Part shown: piece after piece, positions 39,501-47,444 of the stretch
Layout of the letters: each line of letters opens with the position of its first letter
Position numbering within the stretch: the stretch's first letter is position 1
Source of the DNA: an uncultured Flavobacteriales bacterium
GTDB lineage: Bacteria; Bacteroidota; Bacteroidia; Flavobacteriales_D; Parvicellaceae
Reading direction: 5' to 3'
NCBI GenBank assembly: GCA_943788755.1
Contig: CALSRM010000003.1
Coordinates: 868,001 to 932,000 of the forward strand
Length of the DNA stretch: 64,000 bases
Program-made: the position numbers and the translations under genes
The notes under the pieces: model-generated
The model's database searches: none
What the model was told of the DNA's origin: nothing
The model's input: the letters and a program-made list of their open reading frames with translations, nothing else

Positions 39501-39806
39501 TGCAGATTGAGAATTAAACACAACAAATTGTAATTTATCTTGGATATCATAGTCCAAGAAAGCTTCAACTTCTTGTAGGTATCTGTCGGCAGCTTTTGCT
39601 GTGTATATAGCATGCTCTTTTCCAGCGCCTGTAAAATAAACATGAAATCGTTGGAAGTTATACTCCTGCCAAAACATTGGATTGTATTGCACCCTGTTCT
39701 TTCCAAAAGTATTGTTAGATCCCGTGTAAAATTGTGCACTGCCTGATACCCCTACTGTACAGAATAATACTATGATTAACACTATTTTATTTACAACTGT
39801 TTTCAC
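36582..39806 (-). CDS. TolB-like propeller protein with C-terminal outer-membrane beta-barrel
   Basis: 1074 aa from a GTG start; the predicted signal peptide MKTVVNKIVLIIVLFCTVGV...AQ fits it. Residues about 40-270 resemble a peptidase-MA/gluzincin-like domain (RFHVYFTGAGKEHAIYTAK, FPDWFINGFTDYMAG). The HExxH position appears as GIASIVVYKL, so it is probably not an active protease. Residues about 295-520 carry TolB/PD40 propeller repeats (SPDGNHAAYVTNELG, FVDNDTRIIFASNR). The last about 300 residues are alternating-strand BamA/TamA-like barrel, ending in YLSLSLDF with a C-terminal aromatic. Likely an outer-membrane protein of unknown role. It is divergent from the MBL gene. Confidence 0.82.
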   Translation of the reverse strand: MKTVVNKIVLIIVLFCTVGVSGSAQFYTGSNNTFGKNRVQYNPMFWQEYNFQRFHVYFTGAGKEHAIYTAKAADRYLQEVEAFLDYDIQDKLQFVVFNSQSAFRQSNIGLRNDESTNIGGIARVDGNKIFIFYEGDHDKLDRQIRSGIASIVVYKLMYGDNWKDALKSSTILTFPDWFINGFTDYMAGDWTTEIDNKVKDGILTGSYDKFNRLEGEDSRLAGYALWNYIDEVYGKKMIPNILYMTRVSRNVESGYMYVLGTTLKTLSKDFVAYYKERYSKDDLFRIEPKEEEFSIKTKKTRKYQEFKMSPDGNHAAYVTNELGQYKVWLYDIKEQKSKKIARGEHKLDRLPDYSHPVLAWHPTSKVLSFIEEKRGELVLNLYDMEDKKRDKRPLRKMDKVLSMSYNNTGDKLILSAVTKGKTDLFLYSVIGNNQKQLTNDIFDDLSPRFVDNDTRIIFASNRIDDTIRKKIQTIQYKNDKDIYILDIDHIKRPLTRITKTPYIDESSPNQHSKERYSYLSNANGIRNRYVAYCDSAISFIDTAVHYKYFSVTARMSNYSRNVLEYEPIENSGTYSMLMLKNGKYHFYKGEYKKDRIIEDDLVNTTFMSYWLKSKLKNNIPVILTSDNAKEIDANYVDINNYRFYNDKPVVVEKVFEEFKLGVKKDSTPKKEKITFKLPRQELYYVNFTTDYIVSQVDNSFLNKSYQRFTGGGYQASGFNSLIKMGMIDLFEDYRIIGGFRFPVNFKNTEYMLSYENLKSRMDKKYLISRQSFTRNSPTGNEQKIQTYDAKYNLKFPFNEVASLRLTNSIRYDKIVTLSTEPSTLAIENENHYLAGIKLDYVFDNTRAIGLNILNGTRFKVWGEFYRELDKVETDFFVFGVDFRHYQKIHRNIVFATRIAANTSMGHQRLLSYLGGVDNWLGPQFDYSFLPDPSQNYQFQTIATPIRGFYQNVRNGNSFALINNELRVPVFKYFSNKPIKSSFLENFMVVGFGDVGSAWTGSNPYTSDNAFNTILIEGFNYEINLQNQKEPIVYGYGFGLRSKLFGYYVRFDYAWGVDDGVVLDPVRYLSLSLDF

Positions 39807-39853
39807 CGAATAATATAGACAAACGTAAAGATAGTTAAAATCGTATGAATTAA

Positions 39854-39861
39854 TACCTTTG
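39854..39861 (+). promoter_or_regulatory. -7 promoter element of the MBL hydrolase gene
   Basis: TACCTTTG lies 22 bp before the ATG at 39884, with no convincing TTTG -33 element upstream. Confidence 0.45.
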
Positions 39862-39883
39862 CTTTCGAATTAACACAAAAGCT

Positions 39884-40526
39884 ATGATTACTGTTGAGCA
39901 ACTTACATATAACCCTTTTCAGGAAAACACATTTTTAGTTTACGATGACACAAATGACTGTGTTGTTATTGATCCAGGGATGTATACACAAGAGGAAAGG
40001 ACTGCTTTTGAAAATCATATAAAAAATAAAGGGACTAAACTTGGTTAAGTTAATTTCTACACATAGTCATTTAGATCATGTTTTTGGAAATGCTTTTGTC
40101 GCGGAAACATTTAACTTAGGGTTACAAATTCACAAAGAAGATTTACAAACATTAGAGATGTTTGACAGAACAGTAGAGTTGTATCAAATACCAAATACAC
40201 AAAAATCTCCAATGCCATCTTCTTATTTTGAAGAGGGAGACAAAATAGAATTTGGAAACTCACACTTAGACATAGTTTTTGTTCCTGGACATGCTCCTGG
40301 ACATGTCGCTTTTATTTCTCACAAAGAAAAATTTGTAATAAACGGCGACTGCTTGTTTTATGGCAGTATAGGAAGAACAGATTTGCCTGGAGGAAATCAT
40401 GATCAACTGCTTGACAGCATTCGCACTAAACTTTTTACACTTGGCGATGATTACAAAATCTATTGTGGGCATGGACCAGCAACTACTATTGGTTTTGAAA
40501 AACAAAACAATGCATTTTTGAAATAG
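39884..40526 (+). pseudogene. MBL-fold metallo-hydrolase (glyoxalase-II-like) broken by a +1 frameshift
   Basis: Frame A from ATG 39884 encodes MITVEQLTYNPFQENTFLVY and VVIDPGMYTQ, then stops at 40046-40048. The rest lies in the next frame: THSHLDHVFGN (HxHxDH zinc motif), VPGHAPGHVAFIS, FVINGDCLFYGSIGRTDLPGG, IYCGHGPATTIG. The joint is an extra base in CTT-G-GTT at about 40043. With it removed the protein is about 213 aa and complete. This is a real frameshift or a sequencing error; the intact catalytic motifs suggest recent damage. A decayed copy of its 3' end lies downstream. Role by family: hydrolysis of a thioester or related substrate. Confidence 0.85.
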
Positions 40527-40625
40527 AATACTTATAATATCTAACTAAATGACCTGGAAGTGTATTACATGGCAGAAGAAAATAAAACAAGTTATACTTT
40601 TTTCGTTTTAGTATTAAAATATTTT

Positions 40626-40633
40626 TATATTTG
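40626..40633 (+). promoter_or_regulatory. -7 promoter element of the small lipoprotein gene
   Basis: TATATTTG fits TAnnTTTG and lies 34 bp before the ATG at 40668. Confidence 0.5.
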
Positions 40634-40667
40634 CTTGACAAATGAATGTCAATTAAAACTTTAAAGA

Positions 40668-40913
40668 ATGAAAATTTTTACACTAATCGCTTCAGCTGCA
40701 TTGATAGCTAGCGTCTCTTCATGTGCGAAAGTTCACACATGTACATGTACTACTACAGTTGTAGGGTCAGTCCCAGACGTCGACACAATGGTTACAGGTC
40801 CAAAAGCTATGCAAGCGAGCAAAAGAGGGGCTAAACTTGACTGCGAAGAAGTTCGGCCTGCTGACTACAACCAGTATAATACGGGAACTACAATGACGTG
40901 TGAGTTTAAATAA
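40668..40913 (+). CDS. Small cysteine-rich lipoprotein (81 aa), unknown function
   Basis: The signal peptide MKIFTLIASAALIASVSSC gives a lipobox with Cys19. The mature part has four further cysteines (25, 27, 59, 78), arranged CTC and two singles, so disulfides or a metal site are possible. No family is recognised; small single-domain lipoproteins like this are common in Flavobacteriales. It has its own promoter element and two consecutive terminators, and it sits between the frameshifted MBL gene and the decayed copy of that gene's 3' end. Confidence 0.75.
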   Translation: MKIFTLIASAALIASVSSCAKVHTCTCTTTVVGSVPDVDTMVTGPKAMQASKRGAKLDCEEVRPADYNQYNTGTTMTCEFK

Positions 40914-40945
40914 TGTTAAATCCTACAGTAGGGTTAACTTTTTTA
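40914..40945 (+). terminator. Terminator 1 after the small lipoprotein gene
   Basis: GTTAA-TCCT pairs with AGGG-TTAAC across a 4-5 base loop with one bulged A, followed by T6. Confidence 0.6.
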
Positions 40946-40960
40946 GCTTACAAAAATACA

Positions 40961-40992
40961 AACCTATATCATTAATTTGGTATAGGTTTTTT
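40961..40992 (+). terminator. Terminator 2 after the small lipoprotein gene
   Basis: AACCTATA pairs with TATAGGTT around a 12-base loop, followed by a T run. Two terminators in tandem lie within 80 bp. Confidence 0.65.
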
Positions 40993-41057
40993 GCTGCCCT
41001 ACTTTATTTTTCTTGTTTACATCTAAAGCAAAGCCGCAATCAACTGTCATTTCAAGA

Positions 41058-41131
41058 TTTATTGTGGGTATGGGCCAGCAACTACTTATTGGTTTTGAAA
41101 AATAAACAATTCATTTTTGAAATAAATTAAT
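41058..41131 (+). pseudogene. Decayed duplicate of the MBL hydrolase 3' end
   Basis: The text matches 40452-40526 along its length: TATTGTGGG-C/T-ATGG-A/G-CCAGCAACTACT-ATTGGTTTTGAAAAA, then CATTTTTGAAATA. Several substitutions and small indels shift the frame, so it no longer encodes the CGHGPATTIG tail. It begins without an upstream hydrolase body and ends at the same place as the intact gene's stop. It lies 77 bp before prfB. Confidence 0.8.
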
Positions 41132-41207
41132 GATTGACTTTCTTTGAAGGCGATAACTTTCTTCCACCAAGGGTATTTTTATTACATTCGCTTGAAATAG
41201 ATTTACA

Positions 41208-42288
41208 ATGATTAATAAAGATCAGTTAAACTCCCTGGATAAGCGACTATTAGCTTTGAAGGGATATCTTTGACATAGAAGTCAAAGAAATCGAAATTGA
41301 AGAGGAAGAGCTTCGAACCCAAGATCCAGAATTTTGGAACGACCCAAAAATTGCCGAGGGGTTATTAAAAAAACTCAAAAACAAAAAATATTGGGTAAAA
41401 ACCTATTATCAAGTCCGAACTGATTTTGAAGATTTGGAAGTTTTATTTGAATTTAATAAAGAAGGTGAGGCAACAGAGCAAGAGGTTGATGCAGCGAATG
41501 AAAAATTAGTCAAAGATGTTGAAGAACTAGAATTTAAAAACATGCTAAGTGCAGAAGAAGATTCGCTAAATGCTGTGGTTCAAATTACTGCTGGAGCTGG
41601 TGGAACTGAAAGTTGTGATTGGGCAAGTATGTTAATGCGTATGTACATTATGTGGGCAGAACGCAACCAGATGAAAGTAAAAGAAATTAACTATCAAGCT
41701 GGAGATGTTACAGGGGTAAAAACGGTTACTTTGGAGGTGGAAGGTGATTTTGCTTTTGGGTATCTAAAAGGAGAAAACGGCGTTCATCGTTTGGTAAGAA
41801 TTTCTCCATTCGATTCGAATGCCAAACGTCATACATCATTCGCATCTGCTTATATTTATCCATTAGTGGATGATACAATTGATATTCAAATAAATCCAGC
41901 TGATGTTAAATGGGAAACCTTTCGGTCAGGTGGGGCAGGAGGGCAAAACGTAAACAAAGTCGAAACAGGTGTGCGTCTTCGACATAAGCCTTCAGGCTTA
42001 GTGATAGAAAATACAGAAACTCGCTCTCAATTGGGAAACAAAGAAAAGGCTACACAGCTTCTTAGGTCTCAATTATATGAAATTGAAGTTCGGAAAAAGC
42101 AAGAATCTAGGGCCGAAATAGAATCTGAAAAGAAAAAGATTGAATGGGGTGCACAAATCCGAAGTTATGTACTTGATGATAGAAGAGTAAAAGACCATCG
42201 AACAAACTATCAAACTAGTAATACTGAAGCTGTATTAAATGGAGAAATAGATGCGTTTTTGAAGAGTTATTTAATGGAATTTAGTTGA
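41208..42288 (+). CDS. prfB: Peptide chain release factor 2 (programmed +1 frameshift)
   Basis: Frame 1 from ATG 41208 codes 21 residues ([21 protein letters not shown]) and ends at TGA 41271-41273. After a +1 shift on CTT the frame continues with [13 protein letters not shown] to 42288, giving 359 aa. Family marks are the SPF stop-codon recognition motif in [12 protein letters not shown], the GGQ motif in [12 protein letters not shown], and [12 protein letters not shown]-like segments. RF2 reads UGA and UAA. The interruption is the known autoregulatory frameshift: low RF2 makes ribosomes pause at UGA and shift, restoring RF2. It is not a mutation. Confidence 0.97.
41258..41274 (+). promoter_or_regulatory. 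prfB +1 programmed frameshift site
   Basis: AAGGGA-TAT-CTT-TGA-C reproduces the bacterial RF2 shift site: an internal Shine-Dalgarno-like purine run, the slippery CTT, and an in-frame TGA followed by C. The SD-like element is AAGGGA rather than AGGGGG. Confidence 0.95.
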
Positions 42289-42428
42289 AATTATCGCATA
42301 GCAGATTAATTCATAATCTTTTTAAAGTTTTTTTTGGTTTTATGCATCATTTTACGGAACTTTCACGTCATACTATTTTCAACAGCTATTCTTAGGTTGT
42401 TTCTTCAGTAAGAATTAGATTCTATATT

Positions 42429-45400
42429 ATGAAAAATATAATTGTATGGTTAGTTTTATTGGTCGGCCTGATCGGTAATGCTCAACATGATGTTACCACC
42501 TTTCATTTCACAGAAAATATTGGACAGCTTGATTCAAAAGTAAAATTTCACTCGAAACTGCATGTTGGTGATGTCTACTTCGAAAATAACAAATTCGTCT
42601 TTGATATGTTTTCAGGGGATGAATTAGATGCTTTTTACAAAAGAAAACACGACAGAGAAACCAGAGCCTTATTAGCAACTGATGGAAGGAATTTCGGAGC
42701 AAATGCTCCTGAACCTTTTAATAAGCATGCATACAGCATGAGCTTTATTGGGGCTAATTTGGAACCTGAGTTTTCAACTTCAGACCAAATTAAAGGGTAT
42801 AAAAATTATTACATAGGAGATGATCAATCCAAATGGGTTAGCGGAGTTAACTCATTTAGAACAATTGAATATGGTGAATTATACAACAACATCAACATGG
42901 AAATCTACACAGTTTTCGAAAGAATGAAATATGACTTCATCGTAAATCCAGGAGGAAACCCAAATGAAATTGAAGTTCAATATGATAATGTTGATTCAAT
43001 GAAACTTGACAACGGAAGTCTTTTAATCCATTTAAGCACTGGCGACATTAAAGAAATGAAGCCTCTAGCATATCAGAAAATTGAAGGCAAACAAATAGAC
43101 GTTCCATGTAAATTTAGCCTTTCAGACAATAAAATAACTTTTGATTTACCAAATGGATACGACAATACAAAACAATTAGTTATTGACCCAACTTGGGTTT
43201 TTTCTACTTTAACCGGATCAGGTTCAGATAACTGGGGGTTTACAGCGACTTATGATACAACTGGCGCACTATATTCTGGAGGTATTGCATTTGGAAATTC
43301 ATACCCTACAGTTGGAGGGTCTTATCAAGAGGCATTTGCTGGAGGTAATGTCGATATTGTTATTTCAAAATTTTCTCCAAATGGAACAAATCTATTATTT
43401 TCAACATATTTAGGTGGTGCAAACAATGAAATGCCTCATAGTTTAGTAAACGACTCTCAAAACAATTTAATTGTATTTGCTTCAACCGGTTCTGCTAATT
43501 TCCCAACTACTAATAATTGTTATGACGCTTCTTTTAATGGAGGTGTACCTACCAATCTTTCTAATGGGGTTCCTTTTGCTGGAGTTGATATTGCTTTAAT
43601 AAAATTTAACTCTGATGGAACAGATTTGTTAGGCTCAACTTTTATTGGTGGAACTGATAATGATGGTGTAAATGAATCTTTTGGTTATAATTATGCTGAT
43701 GAAGTTCGTGGTGAAGTTGTTGTAGATGCTATTGACAACATATATATTACTACTAGTACATGGTCCACTGACTTTCCTACTATAGCTGGCGTATACAGCC
43801 AAACAAACCTAGGTGATCAAGATGCGGTAGTTGTAAAAATGTCAAGTGACTTGACAACAATGGACTGGGGAACTTATTTAGGTGGTTCGAATAGTGATGC
43901 AGGTTATTCTATTCGAATTGCCCCAAACAATGATGTTTACATATGCGGGGGAACAGTTAGTACGAATCTACCTACATCAACCGGTGCTGTTAATGAAACT
44001 TATGGAGGTAATTGGGATGGGTTCATCGCGAGACTAGAAAATACAGACGGTAGCCTCACGGCCATGACTTATATTGGTACTGGAGATTATGACCAAACTT
44101 TTATTTTAGAGGTTGATAACAGTGGAGATGTTTATACTATTGGTCAATCATTAGGAGCCTATCCTATTGTTAACGCTGCTTATTCCATTGCCAATAGTGC
44201 ACAGTTCATACATAAGCTGTCTCCAGATTTAACTACAACTATTTATAGTACAATTTTTGGTTCAGGGTCATTATCAGGTCCAGCAAATCAGCAAGTAATT
44301 GACATCGCGCCTACGGCTTTCTTAGTTGACAATTGCGGTAATGTTTACGTTTCTGGTTGGGGGGGTAATTCAAATAATGAAGGGAGTACAGATAATATGC
44401 CTATATCTGGCGATGCCCAGCAGCCTAGCACGGACGGAAGTGATTTTTACTTCTTTGTAATGGAAAGAGATGCGCAATCATTATTATATGGTTCTTACTT
44501 TGGTTCAACTTCAGCAAATGAGCATGTTGATGGTGGAACAAGTCGTTTTGATAAGGCAGGAAACGTTTACCAAGCTGTTTGTGCTGGTTGTGGAGGTAAT
44601 AGTTTTCCAACAACACCTGGGGTTTATTCAACCACAAATGGCTCATCTAATTGCAATCTAGGAGCAATTAAATTTGGATTTGATTTTCAGGGAGTTGAAG
44701 CCCAGGCTAATGTTCCTGCTAACATTATCTTATGTTCTACAGATTACACAGTAAACTTTACTTCAAGCGGAACTGCACCAGAACATGAATGGGATTTTGG
44801 TGATGGCTCTGCTGCATCATTTGTTGCCGACCCAACTCACACTTATGCTACGGTAGGGAATTATGTAGTGCGTTACATTGCTTTCGATCCAAATAGTTGT
44901 AATCTGCGTGACACTATCTATTTTGATGTTGAATTAATTCAAGCTCCAACATTTAATGCTAGTTTCACTCTTCCAGATATTCCACCATGCTCTGATCCAA
45001 CGGTTGTTTATGTGGATGCAGAGATCACAGGAACAGGTATAGATTCCACTCAATGGAATATGGGAGATGGAATTATTTATACAGACGATCTTGTTATTTC
45101 GCACGAATATTTAACAGAAGGAATTTATCCAATTGAGGTTATTGCATGGGATTTAACATGTAATATAAGCGATACCATTAGAGATACCTTAAACTTTATT
45201 ACCGCTGTTTCAACAGCTACTGCAAATGCACCAGCAGATACAACGTTATGTTCTCAACCTCCTTTTTCTATGGATTTCACCTCTGACGGTTCTTCTCCTG
45301 ATGTGTTTTGGGATTTTGGAGACGGAAATACTTCGATTCTTGAGGACCCAAGTAATCTATTTGCTGATAGCGGATCTTACAATATCATGTTTGTCGCTAT

Positions 45401-47033
45401 CGATTCTAGTACTTGTAACATTGCTGATACGGTTTACTTTAATGTAGACCTGTTGCAGGCTCCAACGTTTAGTGCCACAATAAATGTACCTGTTATTCCT
45501 CCTTGTACAGACCCCTTGTTAACTCCCTTATCAGCCTCTTTTACTGGTTCCGGAGCTGATTCATTGTCATGGGATTTAGGAGATGGTACTATATACCCTG
45601 ATTCTACTGGATTTACATATTTTTATACCTCTCCGGGTGTATATACGGTAACATTAACTGCATGGGATTTCGTTTGTAATAACACAAATACCATTTCTGA
45701 AATTGTAAACTTTAATTCAGTTTTTTCGGTAGCAACCGCAACCGCCCCCGAAGACACAACTCTATGTTCTCAACCTCCTTTTTCTATGGATTTCACCTCT
45801 GACGGTTCTTCTCCTGATGTGTTTTGGGATTTTGGAGACGGAAATACTTCGATTCTTGAGGACCCAAGTAATCTATTTGCTGATAGCGGATCTTACAATA
45901 TCATGTTTGTCGCTATCGATTCTAGTACTTGTAACATTGCTGATACGGTTTACTTTAATGTAGACCTGTTGCAGGCTCCAACGTTTAGTGCGGACTTTGA
46001 TCTACCTATTATTCCGCCTTGTTCGGATCCAAGTTCAGTAACAGTTAACATCAATATTTTAGGAACTGGAATTGACTCAACCCATTGGGATATGGGTGAT
46101 GGTACTACATTTGAAGATTCCATTGCCATTTCATATAACTACACAAATACTGGAATTTACAACATAATTTTAACCGCATGGGATTATTGCGGAGGTGACA
46201 CTTCTATCTATGAAACCTTTAATTTTATTACAGATAGTTCTCTGGCAGTTGCTTCTGCTCCCGAAGACACTACATTATGTACGCTTCCGCCGTTTTCTAT
46301 TGGCTTTACTTCTTCTGGAACCACCGCTGGGCAATTTTGGGATTTTGGGGATGGAAATACATCAACAGATGTCAATCCAACAAATACATTTTTGGATAGC
46401 GGAACCTACGTAGTGACTTATATTGCAATTGATTCTAGTACTTGTAATATTGCTGATACTGCTTATTTCAATGTTAACCTTATCCAGGCGGAACAATTTT
46501 CTGCTGAGATAAACTTTACCCCTCCTCCTCCTTGTGGCGGAGATAGCATGCTCGTTGAGCTGGATTTCTCCGGAACAGCGGCAGATTCATTAATTTGGGA
46601 TATGGGTAATGGAGATGTCTTTTATGCTGACAGTGTTGCTTATTATTATACTGAAGCAGGAATATATAATTTAAGTCTAACAGCATTTGATTTTACATGT
46701 AATTTAACGGAAGTTATATCTAGTGAAGTTCCTTTCTTTGGAAACATTAGTACCGATGTTATAATACCAAACGTATTTACTCCAAATGGAGATGGTGAAA
46801 ATGATTTATTAACCTTTGTAAATGTTAGTGGATCGGAAACATATAGTTTAACTATTTGGAATAGATGGGGAAAAAAAGTATTTGTAACAGATGACGCATT
46901 AAATCATTGGGATGGAACCAATAAAAATGACAATTCAATTCATGAAGGAGTTTACTATTATGAAATTCTCTTTACAGATAAATGCAGCGATAAGGAACAA
47001 TTGAAAACTGGTTTTGTACATTTGATGAGATAA
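42429..47033 (+). CDS. Giant secreted SBBP-propeller/PKD protein with type-B T9SS domain
   Basis: 1534 aa. The signal peptide is residues 1-18. Residues about 25-240 form a DUF7948-like N-terminal domain (FTENIGQLDSKVKFH, KGYKNYYIGDDQSKWVSGV in parts). Residues about 250-750 are SBBP-type beta-propeller repeats (YLGGSNSDAGYSI, YLGGANNEMPHSL). Eight PKD-like domains alternate two types, with WDFGDG and W(N/D)(M/L)GDG cores, at about 755-1430. The C-terminus is the gliding/CHU_C type-B domain (IPNVFTPNGDGENDLL, IWNRWGKKVF, HWDGTNKN). Likely a surface-exposed adhesion or gliding-associated protein; no enzyme motif is seen. Confidence 0.92.
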   Translation: MKNIIVWLVLLVGLIGNAQHDVTTFHFTENIGQLDSKVKFHSKLHVGDVYFENNKFVFDMFSGDELDAFYKRKHDRETRALLATDGRNFGANAPEPFNKHAYSMSFIGANLEPEFSTSDQIKGYKNYYIGDDQSKWVSGVNSFRTIEYGELYNNINMEIYTVFERMKYDFIVNPGGNPNEIEVQYDNVDSMKLDNGSLLIHLSTGDIKEMKPLAYQKIEGKQIDVPCKFSLSDNKITFDLPNGYDNTKQLVIDPTWVFSTLTGSGSDNWGFTATYDTTGALYSGGIAFGNSYPTVGGSYQEAFAGGNVDIVISKFSPNGTNLLFSTYLGGANNEMPHSLVNDSQNNLIVFASTGSANFPTTNNCYDASFNGGVPTNLSNGVPFAGVDIALIKFNSDGTDLLGSTFIGGTDNDGVNESFGYNYADEVRGEVVVDAIDNIYITTSTWSTDFPTIAGVYSQTNLGDQDAVVVKMSSDLTTMDWGTYLGGSNSDAGYSIRIAPNNDVYICGGTVSTNLPTSTGAVNETYGGNWDGFIARLENTDGSLTAMTYIGTGDYDQTFILEVDNSGDVYTIGQSLGAYPIVNAAYSIANSAQFIHKLSPDLTTTIYSTIFGSGSLSGPANQQVIDIAPTAFLVDNCGNVYVSGWGGNSNNEGSTDNMPISGDAQQPSTDGSDFYFFVMERDAQSLLYGSYFGSTSANEHVDGGTSRFDKAGNVYQAVCAGCGGNSFPTTPGVYSTTNGSSNCNLGAIKFGFDFQGVEAQANVPANIILCSTDYTVNFTSSGTAPEHEWDFGDGSAASFVADPTHTYATVGNYVVRYIAFDPNSCNLRDTIYFDVELIQAPTFNASFTLPDIPPCSDPTVVYVDAEITGTGIDSTQWNMGDGIIYTDDLVISHEYLTEGIYPIEVIAWDLTCNISDTIRDTLNFITAVSTATANAPADTTLCSQPPFSMDFTSDGSSPDVFWDFGDGNTSILEDPSNLFADSGSYNIMFVAIDSSTCNIADTVYFNVDLLQAPTFSATINVPVIPPCTDPLLTPLSASFTGSGADSLSWDLGDGTIYPDSTGFTYFYTSPGVYTVTLTAWDFVCNNTNTISEIVNFNSVFSVATATAPEDTTLCSQPPFSMDFTSDGSSPDVFWDFGDGNTSILEDPSNLFADSGSYNIMFVAIDSSTCNIADTVYFNVDLLQAPTFSADFDLPIIPPCSDPSSVTVNINILGTGIDSTHWDMGDGTTFEDSIAISYNYTNTGIYNIILTAWDYCGGDTSIYETFNFITDSSLAVASAPEDTTLCTLPPFSIGFTSSGTTAGQFWDFGDGNTSTDVNPTNTFLDSGTYVVTYIAIDSSTCNIADTAYFNVNLIQAEQFSAEINFTPPPPCGGDSMLVELDFSGTAADSLIWDMGNGDVFYADSVAYYYTEAGIYNLSLTAFDFTCNLTEVISSEVPFFGNISTDVIIPNVFTPNGDGENDLLTFVNVSGSETYSLTIWNRWGKKVFVTDDALNHWDGTNKNDNSIHEGVYYYEILFTDKCSDKEQLKTGFVHLMR
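45247..45475 (+). repeat. Exact 229-bp direct repeat, copy 1 (PKD-coding)
   Basis: Identical as read to 45763-45991, offset 516 bp (172 codons). It covers one WDFGDG-type PKD domain plus its linker. Confidence 0.95.
45763..45991 (+). repeat. Exact 229-bp direct repeat, copy 2 (PKD-coding)
   Basis: Second copy of the 45247-45475 repeat. The sequences diverge immediately at both ends, while the protein unit continues as a homologous but diverged PKD pair. Confidence 0.95.
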
Positions 47034-47036
47034 TTA

Positions 47037-47381
47037 ATGTTTATGAAAATTTACCATAATCCAAGATGTTCTAAAAGCAGACAGACCTTAAACCTCATTA
47101 AAGAAAAAGATGTTGAGGTTGAAATAATTGAATATTTGAAAGTAATTCCTTCTGAAAAAGAACTTAATGATATAATAAACCTGCTAGGAATTAAGCCTGA
47201 GAAATTGCTTAGAAAAGGCGAGGCCGATTATAAAGAAAACTTTAAAGGAAAAACGCTTTCAGGTAGTGAATGGATTAGCGCTATGATTCAATACCCTAAG
47301 CTAATTGAAAGGCCTATAGTTGTTAGTGGAAATAAAGCCATTTTAGGTAGACCTCCAGAAAATGTGCTAGACTTATTATAA
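47037..47381 (+). CDS. ArsC-family (arsenate reductase/Spx-like) protein
   Basis: 114 aa with an N-terminal thioredoxin-like active site NPRCSKSRQTL, carrying the single catalytic cysteine typical of glutaredoxin-coupled ArsC, a second half with LLRKGEADYKENF, and KLIERPIVV...AILGRPPENV, the diagnostic ERPIVV motif with its Arg residues. Family members reduce arsenate or act as Spx-like redox regulators. No ars operon is nearby, so arsenic resistance is uncertain. The start is ATG 47037 or ATG 47043, three bases or more after the upstream stop; it may be co-transcribed with the PKD gene. Confidence 0.88.
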   Translation: MFMKIYHNPRCSKSRQTLNLIKEKDVEVEIIEYLKVIPSEKELNDIINLLGIKPEKLLRKGEADYKENFKGKTLSGSEWISAMIQYPKLIERPIVVSGNKAILGRPPENVLDLL

Positions 47382-47444
47382 AAAGAAAAGACTAAAACCA
47401 TTGGTTGTTATCCTTCTGATTGAAGCAGTGATTTTAATTTAATT

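Noticed and set aside
40040-40048. Programmed frameshift in the MBL gene analogous to prfB
   Set aside because: It lacks an internal Shine-Dalgarno and a stop at the shift codon; a single-base insertion is a simpler explanation.
40900-41130. Open frame (about 76 residues) on the plus strand after the small lipoprotein gene
   Set aside because: It overlaps two terminators and the decayed hydrolase copy, has no start signal, and its second half is the out-of-frame remnant of the hydrolase tail.
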